A stretch of DNA of 64,000 nucleotides from Corynebacterium faecale (GCF_030408735.1 NZ_CP047205.1:39708-103707), one strand, 5' to 3'. Shown: positions 15,944-24,473, counted from the stretch's first letter. Program-made: numbers and translations. Notes: generated from the sequence alone by a model not told the origin.

Positions 15944-16004
15944 CGCCCCAAGTTGCAACAGCACCACACCTGGATAGGCCACCCGGGCGCTCGGGATGGG
16001 CTTA

Positions 16005-16601
16005 TTAGAGGCCGAAGGCGCCGCCGCTGACGAGGATGAAGATGCCCAGGCCGATCAGGACGATCGGGAACAGCACGTGCTCCCAGCGCTCAAGGACTTC
16101 TGCGATGGGCGGGCGGGTGGCCACGAACTTTGCCAGCAGGACCAGGCCTGCCACCAGGACGAGGAAAACGATGCAGTAGATGATGACGGCGGCAGTGTCC
16201 ACGTTGAGGAAGACCGGGACGTAGACGCCGATATTGTCGCCACCGTTGGCAAACGTCACACCGGCGACGGTCAGCACACCCACCTTTTTCCCGGCGATCT
16301 TCGCATCATCATCGTCGTCATCATCGCTTCGCCAGGCCTGCCAGGCCGCCCATAGTCCCAGGGCCAGGGGAATTAGTCCGAAGTACGGGATCGCCTCAGC
16401 AGGTAGGAATGCTCCTGCCCCCAGCGTGACCAGGACTGCGGCCGCGAGGATGCCCATGAAGCCGAGGTACTGACCAGCCAGAATCCGAAGCGTGGTCCCT
16501 TTTTGCCCCGCCCCGCGGGCAAAAAACAGCGAGAGCACGATGATGTCGTCGATATTGGTGGCGATAAACAGACCAATCGCCGACAGTAGACCGGTTACCA
16601 C
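16005..16601 (-). CDS. cadD: CadD-type cadmium resistance transporter (copy 1)
   Basis: A 198-residue membrane protein of the CadD/LysE-like superfamily. The N-terminal helix carries the signature ATNIDDIIVLSLFFARG, and a later helix carries ANGGDNIGVYVPVF; both contain acidic residues within membrane segments. A central Asp run (SDDDDDDD) lies in a cytoplasmic loop. The start is taken as GTG overlapping the cmtR stop, matching the second copy. It forms an operon with cmtR and should lower cadmium by export or sequestration. Confidence 0.9.
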   Translation of the reverse strand: MVTGLLSAIGLFIATNIDDIIVLSLFFARGAGQKGTTLRILAGQYLGFMGILAAAVLVTLGAGAFLPAEAIPYFGLIPLALGLWAAWQAWRSDDDDDDDAKIAGKKVGVLTVAGVTFANGGDNIGVYVPVFLNVDTAAVIIYCIVFLVLVAGLVLLAKFVATRPPIAEVLERWEHVLFPIVLIGLGIFILVSGGAFGL

Positions 16602-16960
16602 TACGCACTCTCCTGTCCAGTGACACACCCAGGTACGGCGCATCCGGCGTCGATGCATTCGGCGTTGTCATCGACGGCCAGGGTGATATCCAGCAACGCG
16701 TTCAACGCCTGCGCCAGATGAGCATCAACGATCTCGTAGCGGGTCTGTCGCCCCTGCGGTTCGGCGACAACAATTCCGCAGTCCCTCAGGCAGGCGAGAT
16801 GGTTCGACACGTTCGAGCGCGTCAGTTCCAGATCCTGGGCGAGAGCGGCCGGGTAGGCCGGCCCCTCCAGCAGCGCCAGGAGAATGCGGGAACGAGTCGG
16901 ATCCGCCATGGCCCGACCCAACCGGTTCATCACGTCTAGATGAGAAGCAATAGTCAGCAT
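16601..16960 (-). CDS. cmtR: CmtR-type ArsR-family Cd/Pb sensor (copy 1)
   Basis: A 119-residue winged-helix repressor. It starts MLTIASHLDVMNRLGRAMAD. The recognition helix carries the CmtR metal site LTRSNVSNHLACLRDCGIVV, with the two Cys four apart as in mycobacterial CmtR (Cys57, Cys61). C-terminal Cys in ECIDAGCAVPGC supply the third ligand. Metal binding releases the promoter. It overlaps the cadD start. The upstream TATAGT -10 lies so close to the ATG that the mRNA is probably leaderless. Confidence 0.92.
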   Translation of the reverse strand: MLTIASHLDVMNRLGRAMADPTRSRILLALLEGPAYPAALAQDLELTRSNVSNHLACLRDCGIVVAEPQGRQTRYEIVDAHLAQALNALLDITLAVDDNAECIDAGCAVPGCVTGQESA

Positions 16961-16990
16961 GTGCTGAACTATACAGCTGTTGCTGAACTA
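16961..16990 (-). promoter_or_regulatory. cmtR copy 1 promoter, probably leaderless
   Basis: On the minus strand, CTGTATAGTTCAGCAC precedes ATG. The -10 TATAGT ends 8 bases before the start codon. TGCTGAACTA occurs twice near here, a possible operator. The same CTGTATAGT...ATGCTGACT layout precedes both other cmtR genes. Confidence 0.7.
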
Positions 16991-17310
16991 ACTTCGACAT
17001 GGGGTGGCGTCGTTGCCAGAGGTCGTCTGCACTTTCAGGCTGAGGCCTTCACTGCGCAGGAAGGAAGCGGCTGCCTAGTTGGCGGTGTTCCCGACGTGAT
17101 TTAAAGGTGAGGGCTATTGCCGGCAGCTTCCGGCCCAGGCCAGTGGCGGCCCACGTACCGATCAAGGTGTCCCACTTCCAAGGAAGTGGAACACCCTTAA
17201 TGAAACCAAGTGAAAATACATAGCCCCAGGACGAAACTGTTCCACAAGCTATTCCAACGAACTGACTCACGAAACCTGCTGCAGAATAGACTTCCGGTAC
17301 GCTGTAGGTC
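16991..17310. other. Intergenic region with a large hairpin upstream of a recombinase
   Basis: No gene is supported. A long inverted repeat has arms GGTGTCCCACTTCC (17166-17179) and GGAAGTGGAACACC (17182-17195), 13 of 14 bases paired around a two-base loop. It is not followed by a T-run. It may be a terminator, a recombinase binding site or the end of a lost element. Confidence 0.45.
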
Positions 17311-17937
17311 ATGGATATTGGTTACGCCCGGGTTTCCACCGCAAAACAAGACCTCGACCGCCAGATCGACGCGCTACGCAAAGAAGGTGTTGCGGATAAA
17401 TATATTTACGTCGATAAGAAATCCGGATCCACCACGAATCGGCCCGGACTCCAGCAAGCCCTGGAGCAAGCCCGCGAGGGAGATGTCATCGTCGTCCACA
17501 CCCTCGACCGGCTGGGCCGCACCGTCCGTGACACCCTTAACCTGATCCATGACCTTCAGGAGCGTGAGGTCGGGGTGCGCACCTTGGCCGATCCCATCAA
17601 GGTCGATTCCTCGAACCCGAATGATCCGATGGCCCAACTATCAGTGGTGATCCTCTCGCTGTTCGGGCAGATGGAACGCACCTACGCCGTTGAACGCGCG
17701 GCCCATGCCCGGGCCGTGGCCGAGGCCAAGGGAAAGCGCGTGGGCCGGCCCAGTGTGGTGGACCCGGACAAACTCCGATACGCAGAACATCTGCGCAACG
17801 AAGGGTATTCAATGAGCAAGATCGTGGAGAAGACCGGCATCACCCGCTCCAGTCTCTACCGGCACCTGCCACCCCGGCCGGTGGAAACCCACACCGCCGC
17901 AGACATCCCTGACGCCTCACACCCCACCTTGGGGTGA
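17311..17937 (+). CDS. Small serine recombinase/resolvase (second)
   Basis: 208 residues. The catalytic N-terminus is MDIGYARVSTAKQDLDRQID (Ser at about 9), with LDRLGRTVRDTLNLIHDL and SLFGQMERTYAVERA. The C-terminal HTH is YSMSKIVEKTGITRSSLYRHLP. It is related to Tn3 resolvases and DNA invertases but clearly different from the tnpR at 752. No transposase accompanies it, so it is either a relic of another element or a plasmid multimer-resolution enzyme. Confidence 0.9.
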   Translation: MDIGYARVSTAKQDLDRQIDALRKEGVADKYIYVDKKSGSTTNRPGLQQALEQAREGDVIVVHTLDRLGRTVRDTLNLIHDLQEREVGVRTLADPIKVDSSNPNDPMAQLSVVILSLFGQMERTYAVERAAHARAVAEAKGKRVGRPSVVDPDKLRYAEHLRNEGYSMSKIVEKTGITRSSLYRHLPPRPVETHTAADIPDASHPTLG

Positions 17938-18124
17938 CGGTTGGTGAACAGGACTTCTGACACTTGTCGTCTTGTGCACGCGGGTAGTGACCAGATAGTG
18001 GTCAGAAGGCGCGTGCACAGCCCTGCTCACCACATCGTGTTTGTTCAATCGCCTTCTGACCCTGACAACGATATTTTTTCGATGCGTGTCACGTAAATGA
18101 TCGTATAAGTGATGGGAGAACACT
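17938..18124. promoter_or_regulatory. Recombinase intergenic region with a nested dyad
   Basis: Between two recombinase genes lies a nested palindrome. GTGCACGCG (17974-17982) pairs with CGCGTGCAC (18010-18018), and inside it TGACCA (17988-17993) pairs with TGGTCA (17999-18004). Both spacers between the arms and the loop are exactly 5 bp. An outer pair GGTGAACAGG (17943-17952) / CCTGCTCACC (18022-18031) matches at 9 of 10. This is likely a resolvase binding or crossover site. Confidence 0.6.
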
Positions 18125-18742
18125 ATGGCACTGATTGGGTATATGCGGGTCTCGAAGTCGGATGGATCGCAGACGACGGATCTGCAACGCGACGCCCTCA
18201 TCGCGGCCGGGGTGGATCCGGGGCATCTCTACGAGGACCGGGCGTCAGGCAAGCAAGAAGACCGCCCACACCTGGATGCCTGCCTCAAGGCACTGCGTCC
18301 CGGGGACACCCTGCTGGTGTGGAAGCTCGACCGGCTGGGCAGGAATCTGCGGCACCTGGTCAACATCGTCCACGATCTCACCGCCCGCGAAGTAGGACTC
18401 AAAGTTCTCACCGGGCAGGGGGCGGCAATCGATACCACCTCGGCCCAGGGCAAGCTCGTGTTCGGGATCTTCGCCGCCCTGGCCGAGTTCGAACGCGAGT
18501 TGATCTCGGAGCGGACGAAGGCCGGCCTGGAGTCGGCGCGGGCCCGCGGGCGCAAGGGTGGTCGGCCGTTCAAGATGACACCGGCGAAAGTGCGGTTGGC
18601 GATGGCGGCAATGGGCCAACCCGAAACCAGCGTCGCCGCGTTGTGTAAAGAACTCGGGATTACCCGTCAGACCCTCTACCGGCACGTCTCTCCCACCGGT
18701 GAGCTGCGGGAGGATGGGCGCAAGCTGCTTTCCGGGAGCTGA
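18125..18742 (+). CDS. Small serine recombinase/resolvase (third)
   Basis: 205 residues. It starts MALIGYMRVSKSDGSQTTDL with the catalytic Ser at about 10, followed by LLVWKLDRLGRNLRHLVNIV and AALAEFERELISERTKAGL. The C-terminal HTH is TSVAALCKELGITRQTLYRH. The sequence is of the Tn3/IS-resolvase type found on corynebacterial plasmids. It lies downstream of the nested dyad and upstream of the manganese genes. No cognate transposase is present. Confidence 0.9.
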   Translation: MALIGYMRVSKSDGSQTTDLQRDALIAAGVDPGHLYEDRASGKQEDRPHLDACLKALRPGDTLLVWKLDRLGRNLRHLVNIVHDLTAREVGLKVLTGQGAAIDTTSAQGKLVFGIFAALAEFERELISERTKAGLESARARGRKGGRPFKMTPAKVRLAMAAMGQPETSVAALCKELGITRQTLYRHVSPTGELREDGRKLLSGS

Positions 18743-19042
18743 CTACTGGCGGTAGAGCGCGGGTGGATCGGGTTTTCTGGGGTCGTCTCGAGGTGTCTTA
18801 TATATAGAGGTATAGGGGAGAAAAATTGAGGGGGAGAATCCGGTCCCATCGACTTCCCCATCACTGCAGTCGCCAAAAGAGTCTGTGAGTCACATCCCAG
18901 GATGATCTCATGGCAGGAAAAGTCGGCCCGGGAAAATACCCCTGATCTTCATCGTGCCAGAGAAGGGCCGCGCATCTCGCGAGTGCGGCAGTATCCCTAA
19001 AAGTTACCCCCCGAGACTATAAGTTCGTGTAACTTAACTTTT
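18743..19042 (+). promoter_or_regulatory. mntH upstream region with candidate MntR operator
   Basis: No gene is seen. The last 44 bases before mntH carry AAAAGTTA (18999-19006) and its inverted partner TAACTTTT (19035-19042), plus an internal AAGTTCGTGTAACTT. This is a plausible operator for the DtxR-family regulator encoded downstream. The ATG follows directly, again suggesting a very short or absent leader. Confidence 0.5.
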
Positions 19043-19402
19043 ATGAAACTCAGGGGCGCCTGGGGCGACTCGGACCAAGCGGTGCAAAGAGTACCGGGTG
19101 GGCGACGGGTGAGCCGGCAGCCTCTGCCCTGGCTGCTGGGCCCGGCCTTCGTGGCTGCGGTGGCCTATGTGGACCCGGGTAACGTCGCGGCGAATATCAC
19201 CGCCGGGGCGCAGTACGGGTACCTGCTGGTGTGGGTGCTGGTGGTCGCCAATGTCATGGCGATGCTCGTGCAGTACCTCTCGGCCAAACTCGGGTTGGTC
19301 ACCGGTTATTCCCTGCCGGAGTTGCTGGGGCAACGGCTACCGCGGGGACGGCGCTTGATGTTCTGGGCGCAAGCAGAGACGGTGGCCGCGGCCACGGACC
19401 TA

Positions 19403-20410
19403 GGTCCTGTTACGAAATTCCGGTGAGTGAGACCGGCGTGTCCTAAACACAAGCGAGGGTTTCCCCACGCACGCTGTTGGTGTCTAATCATCAACGCTTG
19501 CAAGGAAACCCTCGTTGCCTACTTTACCGCCCTCTGCGCGCCATGACCTCACCGACGCTTCAATGGGACCTGCTCGCTCCACTCCTGCCTGCCCCGTCAC
19601 GCCGGGGACGACCGCGCACCTGGGATCTACGATCCCTGGTCAACGGCATCTTCTTCCGTGTTCGGACTGGTTGCCCGTGGCGGGATGTTCATGAACGCTA
19701 CGGGCCGTGGTGGCGGGTCTACCATCTGTTCATTCGTCTGCGGGCCGACGGGGTGTGGACCCACGTGCACACCCGGTTGCTCACCCACGCCCAGGAGAAA
19801 GGGAAACTGTCCTGGGAGGTCAGCGTGGATTCCACCACCGCCCGGGGCCATGTCCACGCCGCGGGCGCGCGGAAAGATAGTACCGCCCGGCACCCCACAG
19901 AGCCGGCTGATCATGGTTTCGGCCGCTCCCGGGGTGGCTGGTCAACGAAGATCCACGTCGGTATCGACGCGGACTGCGGGGTGCTGTCCTTTGTGATCAC
20001 CCCAGGTCAGGTAGGTGACGGTCCGCAGATGGTGCCGGTGATCGAGAAGATCCGGGTGCCGTCCACCGGCCGGGGTCGGCCGCGGCGCCGCCCTAAACGG
20101 GTGCTGGCGGACAAGGCGTACTCCTCGCGCGCGAACCGAAAATATCTGAGCTCACGGGGTATCAAGGCGACGATCTCCCAGCCCAGGGACCAGGTCGCCC
20201 ACCGGAAGCGGCGGGGATCAGCTGGTGGCCGACCCCCTGCCTTCGATGCGGCCGCCTACCGGCGGCGTAATGCCGTGGAGCGGGGCATTAATCGGATTAA
20301 GCAGCACCGTGGGTGTGCCACGCGTTTCGACAAGTTAGCGGTGCACTTCGAGGCCACGGTTCAGCTGGCGGTGATCCGGTACTGGCTGAAACGACTTTCG
20401 TAACACGACC
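19403..20410 (+). mobile_element. IS5-family element inside mntH
   Basis: A 1008-bp element with ends GGTCCTGTTACGAAA (left) and, on the minus strand, GGTCGTGTTACGAAA (right), flanked by a TA duplication within CTAG. It is related to but not identical with the element at 53408-54409. Confidence 0.9.
19543..20403 (+). CDS. tnp: IS5-family transposase
   Basis: About 286 residues from the ATG at 19543. DDE motifs are SVDSTTARGHVHAAGARKDS (first Asp), VLADKAYSSRANRKYL (second) and YRRRNAVERGINRIKQHRGC (Glu). The IS5 N-terminal DUF4096-like part is PAPSRRGRPRTWDLRSLVNG. Comparison with the second copy suggests an older upstream start (TTG near 19514, LPTLPPSARHDLTD). That frame is broken here by one extra T near 19560, so the shorter ATG start is used, or expression is reduced. 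Confidence 0.88.
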   Translation: MTSPTLQWDLLAPLLPAPSRRGRPRTWDLRSLVNGIFFRVRTGCPWRDVHERYGPWWRVYHLFIRLRADGVWTHVHTRLLTHAQEKGKLSWEVSVDSTTARGHVHAAGARKDSTARHPTEPADHGFGRSRGGWSTKIHVGIDADCGVLSFVITPGQVGDGPQMVPVIEKIRVPSTGRGRPRRRPKRVLADKAYSSRANRKYLSSRGIKATISQPRDQVAHRKRRGSAGGRPPAFDAAAYRRRNAVERGINRIKQHRGCATRFDKLAVHFEATVQLAVIRYWLKRLS

Positions 20411-21362
20411 TAGCCGAAGTGATCGGCGGAGCGATCGCCCTCCACATTCTCTTCGGCCTCCCCTTGCTGATAGGGGGCCTGCTCATCGGGCTGGTCTCGA
20501 TGCTGCTGCTGGCCATCCAATCCAGGCACGGTCAGCATCCCTTCGAGTTCGTCATCGTAGGTCTGCTGGTAATCATCACCGCCGGCTTCCTCACGGGCAT
20601 GTTCATCGGCACTGTCTCCTGGGGCGAGGCCCTGGCTGGGGTTATCCCGCGCTTTGAGGGGACCCCGACGGTGGTGCTGGCTCCGAGCATGCTCGGAGCC
20701 ACCGTGATGCCCCATGCCATCTATGCCCACTCCTCCCTCGCCCGAGACCGCCACGGTGACACCATCGCGCCCGAGGCATTGCCGCGCCTGCTCCGTGTCA
20801 CCCGGTGGGATGTTCTCCTGTCGCTGCTGGTGGCCGGGTCGGTCAATATCGCGATGCTGTTGTTGGCGGCCGGCAACTTGAACGGGATTCCTGGCACCGA
20901 CAGCATCGAAGGGGCCCACGCGGTGATCACCGACACGCTGGGCCCGGTAGTCGGAGTGGCCTTCGGTGTCGGTTTGCTGGCTTCCGGGCTGGCGTCCACC
21001 TCGGTGGGCTGCTACGCCGGATCCACGATCATGGGCGGATTGTTGCACCGGCAGATCCCGCAGGTGGTGCGGCGAGCGGTCACCCTGATCCCGGCCTTAA
21101 TCGTGATCGCCGCCGGGGTGGAGCCGACGTGGGCGCTGGTGCTCTCCCAGGTGGTCCTCAGCCTGGGTATCCCCTTCGCCCTGATCCCGCTGGTGGTGTT
21201 GAGCAGTGATCAAACCCTCATGGGTGGTTTCGCCATCCGGGTTCCTCTGCAGGTGGCGTCCTGGGTGGTGGTCGCGTTGATTGTGTCGCTGAATCTCGCC
21301 TTGATCGGACTGCTGGTCACCGGTCGGGGCTGACCGGCTGTGGTCTTCGGTAGCGTGAGTCC

Positions 21363-22061
21363 ATGGACCTGAGTGAGATCACGCCGGTAGCCCAGGACTA
21401 CCTCAAGGTGATCTGGGCGGCCACCGAGTGGGGAGGCCCACCCATCACCGCCACGGCCTTGGCGGCACGGATGGGCACGACCACGCCCAACGTCTCGGAT
21501 ACGGTCAAGCGGCTGGCGGCCCAGGGACTGGTGGAGTATCAACCTTACAAACCGGTCATGCTTACCGAGCGGGGCGAGAAGTACGCCATCGCGATGGTAC
21601 GTAGGCACCGACTGCTCGAGACCTTCCTCGCCACCACCCTGGGCTACCCGTGGGAGGAGGTCCACGACGAGGCCGAACGGCTCGAACACGCCGCCTCAGA
21701 AACCATGATCGAGCGTATCGACGCTCTCCTCGGGAACCCCGCCACCGATCCACACGGCGACCCCATCCCCACCGCTACCGGGCATATCTCCCGCTCCATC
21801 GATGCCATCCGGCTCACCCACGTTGTTCCGGGTGACTACGTAATCATCCGCATCTCTGATGCTGACTCAAGCCAGTTAGCCGGCTTTAGGAGGCAGGAAA
21901 TAGTTCCGGGCGCCATAGTGAACGTCGCTGGCGCGGACCCACGCCAAGACAGAGTTCTCCTCAAAGGCGCTGATGGGAAAGAGGTCATCCTCACCACGGA
22001 GCAAGCCAATGCCATTTGGGTAGCGCCCTCCCCCGGCCTCCGGGGCAGCACTTCCTTGTAG
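21363..22061 (+). CDS. mntR: DtxR/MntR-family metalloregulator
   Basis: 232 residues in the three-domain DtxR layout. The winged HTH is ITATALAARMGTTTPNVSDT, then VKRLAAQGLVEYQPYKPVML. The dimerisation domain carries metal-ligand residues in MVRRHRLLETFLATTLGYPWEEVHDEAERLEHA, with the E..H..H-type DtxR pattern. A C-terminal SH3-like domain follows. It lies 29 bp after mntH in the same direction, so manganese (or Mn/Fe) sensing is most likely. The regulator is intact although its transporter is not. Confidence 0.88.
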   Translation: MDLSEITPVAQDYLKVIWAATEWGGPPITATALAARMGTTTPNVSDTVKRLAAQGLVEYQPYKPVMLTERGEKYAIAMVRRHRLLETFLATTLGYPWEEVHDEAERLEHAASETMIERIDALLGNPATDPHGDPIPTATGHISRSIDAIRLTHVVPGDYVIIRISDADSSQLAGFRRQEIVPGAIVNVAGADPRQDRVLLKGADGKEVILTTEQANAIWVAPSPGLRGSTSL

Positions 22062-22240
22062 CTGGTAGGGGGGGGATATCGGCCGCACCACTCTTTGCAT
22101 CTAGCGTGATTGTTTTCTGAAGTCCTGCGCCCAAGGCGCCCGTTTGCGATGCGTGACGTTCGGAGCTGATGCACATATTTCCTGGCCCATCCTCCGGGGG
22201 CGGGCAAGGATTGTTCAGTGTCTGCTGTATAGTTAAGTGC
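22062..22240 (+). promoter_or_regulatory. Promoter region of the second cmtR-cadD operon
   Basis: CTGTATAGTTAAGTGC precedes the ATG at 22241. The -10 TATAGT is at 22227-22232, 8 bases from the start, so the transcript is probably leaderless. TGTTCAGTG at 22213-22221 is a possible operator half. No gene is seen in the remainder. Confidence 0.65.
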
Positions 22241-22600
22241 ATGCTGACTATTGCTTCCTGTCTCGATGTGATGAACCGGTTAGGCCGTGCCATGGCCGAT
22301 CCCACCCGGTCCCGGATCCTGTTGTCCCTGCTGGAGGCGCCCGGCTATCCCGCGCAACTGGCTCGGGAGCTGGAACTGACGCGCCCGAATGTGTCGAACC
22401 ATCTCGCCTGCCTACGCGACTGCGGCATCATCGTTGCCGAACCGGAGGGCCGGCAGACTCGCTACGAAATCGTCGACGCCCACCTCGCCCAGGCGCTCAA
22501 CGCGTTGCTGGACGTCACGCTCGCGGTGGATGAGCACGCTCCCTGTCTCGACTCGGGCTGTGACGTGCCCGGTTGTGTCACCGGGCAGGAGGGCATGTGA
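22241..22600 (+). CDS. cmtR: CmtR-type ArsR-family Cd/Pb sensor (copy 2)
   Basis: 119 residues, clearly paralogous to the copy at 16601. It starts MLTIASCLDVMNRLGRAMAD and carries the sensor helix NVSNHLACLRDCGIIV with both metal-binding Cys. C-terminal Cys are in CLDSGCDVPGC. It has an extra Cys at residue 7 that copy 1 lacks (His). The stop overlaps the cadD start (TGATG). The ATG at 22241 is chosen because the -10 lies directly upstream; earlier in-frame codons would precede the promoter. Confidence 0.92.
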   Translation: MLTIASCLDVMNRLGRAMADPTRSRILLSLLEAPGYPAQLARELELTRPNVSNHLACLRDCGIIVAEPEGRQTRYEIVDAHLAQALNALLDVTLAVDEHAPCLDSGCDVPGCVTGQEGM

Positions 22601-23196
22601 TGGTCTCCGGCTTGCTGTCGGCGATTGGCCTGTTCCTCGCCACGAACATTGACGACATCATCGTGCTTTCGCTGTTCTTCGCCCGCGGTGCGGGACAAAA
22701 GGGGACCACAGCCCGGATCCTGGTCGGCCAGTACCTCGGATTCGTCGGCATCCTCGGCGCCGCCGTCCTGGTGACCCTGGGGGCGGAAGCCTTCCTGCCC
22801 GAGCAGGCCATCCCATACTTCGGGCTCATCCCCCTGCTCCTCGGCTTATGGGCGGCCTGGCAGGCCTGGCGGAGCGATGATGACGACGATGACGCCGGGA
22901 AGGTCGCCGGGAAGAAGGTGGGTATCCTGACCGTCGCCGGGGTGACGTTTGCCAACGGCGGCGACAATATCGGCGTCTACGTCCCCGTCTTCCTCAATGT
23001 GGGAACCGCCACGGTCATCACCTACTGCGTCGTCTTCCTCGTCCTGGTGGCAGTTTTGGTCCTGCTGGCAAAATTCGTTGCCACCCGTCCGCCCATCGCC
23101 GAGGTCCTCGAACGCTGGGAACATGTACTGTTCCCCATCGTTTTGATCGGCCTGGGTATTTTCATCCTCGTCGGCGGCGGTGCTTTCGGTCTCTAG
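22600..23196 (+). CDS. cadD: CadD-type cadmium resistance transporter (copy 2)
   Basis: 198 residues with the same signature helices as copy 1 (ATNIDDIIVLSLFFARG and ANGGDNIGVYVPVF) and the same length. It differs by scattered substitutions (for example FLPEQAIPYFGLIPLLLGL). It follows cmtR with a TGATG overlap. Its TAG stop is the CTAG target of the downstream IS481-family element, and the duplicated target leaves the protein unchanged. Confidence 0.9.
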   Translation: MVSGLLSAIGLFLATNIDDIIVLSLFFARGAGQKGTTARILVGQYLGFVGILGAAVLVTLGAEAFLPEQAIPYFGLIPLLLGLWAAWQAWRSDDDDDDAGKVAGKKVGILTVAGVTFANGGDNIGVYVPVFLNVGTATVITYCVVFLVLVAVLVLLAKFVATRPPIAEVLERWEHVLFPIVLIGLGIFILVGGGAFGL

Positions 23197-24301
23197 GTGT
23201 ACTTCCTCGGGAGGTTGTAAACGGTGTGAGCAGATAAGCAGATAAAGGAAGTCCCCGGTAGTGGTGTAGGTAACCACACGAACAACCACACCGGAGGCTT
23301 CCATGACACACCGTAACGCGCCGATGACCCCGACCGGTAGGGCCAGGATGATTGAACTGGTCATCACCCACGGATGGACCCAGCGCAGGGTTGCAGAACG
23401 GTTCCAGGTCTCCCCGGCCACCGTCAACCGCTGGGTACAACGCGCCCGCAACGGTGAGCATCTCGGCGACCGTTCCAGTCGGCCCCACACCTGTGCTCAC
23501 CGGCTGCCACAGCGTAGTGAACGCCGGATCATCAAGCTGCGGTTCACCCGTCAGTGGGGACCCCACCGCATCGGCTACCACCTGGGCATTGCCCGTTCCA
23601 CCGTCGGCCGGGTCCTGGCCCGCTACGCGATGCCCAAGCTGTCATGTATCGACCAGGCCACCAGACTGCCGGTACGAAAGAACCCGGCAGTGCGCTACGA
23701 ACGCGACGCCCCTGGGGATCTGGTGCATGTCGACATCAAAAAGCTCGGGATGATCCCCGACGGCGGTGGATGGCAGATCCACGGACGTGGTTCTGCCCAG
23801 GACCGGAAGGCGGGGGTCGCCCGGCAGAGGAGAACCCGGGCAGGGGCACCGTCCGGACGGGGATACTCGTACCTGCATCACGGTCGTGGATGACCACTCC
23901 CGGGCGGTGTATTCAGAGATCCTCACCGATGAGAAGAAGGAGACCGCGGCCGGGTTCTGGAAACGGGCCGAGGCATTCTTCGCACTTCAGGGGATCACCG
24001 TACGTGGGGTGATGACCGATAACGGGGCCTGCTACCGCTCGCATGCCTTCGCCGCGGCACTGGGAGACGACGTCAGACACATCTACACCAGGCCGTATCG
24101 TCCGCAGACCAACGGCAAGGTGGAACGGTTTAACCGCACGCTGATGCAGGAGTGGGCTTACGCGCACCCCTATCTCAGCGAACAGGCCCGGCAGGCAACG
24201 TATGAGAAGTTCATCCACGAGTACAACTACCATCGGGCCCATACCGCTATCGGAGGGCTAACTCCCATGCAACGCGTTCACAACGTCACAGGGAAGTACA
24301 C
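23197..24301 (+). mobile_element. IS481-family element directly at the cadD stop codon
   Basis: A 1105-bp element with ends GTGTACTTCC and GGAAGTACAC. Both outer flanks are CTAG (23193-23196 and 24302-24305). IS481-family elements are known to favour CTAG targets and duplicate them. The internal transposase frame is broken, so it is probably immobile unless helped in trans. Confidence 0.88.
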
Positions 24302-24305
24302 CTAG
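23303..24305 (+). pseudogene. tnp: IS481-family transposase with a single-base frameshift
   Basis: The first frame carries the N-terminal HTH (GWTQRRVAERFQVSPATVNR) and start of the integrase core (PGDLVHVDIKKLGMIPDGGG), and reads to GYSYLHHGRG before a stop. The second frame picks up as TVVDDHSRAVYSEILTDEKK and completes the DDE core (GVMTDNGACYRSHAF and RPYRPQTNGKVERFNRTL). Deleting one base near 23879 would restore SYLH-TVVDDHS. IS481 members normally use one frame, so this is taken as a mutation. Confidence 0.85.
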
Positions 24306-24473
24306 GGGATTGATCATTAAATGTATGCAGCATGGTTGATTCTCGGCCTCGAAGGCCGCGAATCGCCACGCCACCCCTCCCATTGCCGATGGTCATTGCC
24401 GGGGGCAAGCGCGCGGTGTGATGATGGGATCGAAGGGCAGGCGGGATTGTCGGCCCCTCGGAAGTAGGCCACG
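24306..24473. other. Short gap after the IS481-family element
   Basis: Nothing beyond a probable promoter for the following gene is seen. Confidence 0.3.

Larger units (their letters stand above)
15125..15965 (+). mobile_element. IS6-family element, IS1628-like
   Basis: An 841-bp element with terminal inverted repeats. The left end is GGTGCTGTTGCAAAGTTGGG and the right end, on the minus strand, is GGTGCTGTTGCAACTTGGGG. The GTTGCAA core is typical of IS6/IS26-like ends. The adjoining 8 bp (ccctcgcc and acacctgg) do not match, so its neighbours were joined by replicative transposition, deletion or homologous recombination. It joins the mob remnant to the cadmium operon. Confidence 0.9.
19043..21333 (+). 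pseudogene. mntH: mntH (Nramp manganese transporter) interrupted by an IS5-family element
   Basis: The N-terminal part (19043-19402) carries [32 protein letters not shown], the Nramp helix 1 DPGN metal motif. The C-terminal part resumes at 20413 as AEVIGGAIALHILFGLPLLI and continues to 21333 with the LGATVMPHAIYAHS helix 6 motif (M-P-H). Removing the element and one TA copy restores a continuous frame (ATDL-AEVI). Mn2+/H+ import through this protein is therefore lost unless the element excises. Confidence 0.93.

Noticed and set aside
23879-23880. Programmed frameshifting in the IS481-family transposase
   Set aside because: No slippery heptamer is evident and the family normally uses a single frame, so a mutation is the simpler reading.
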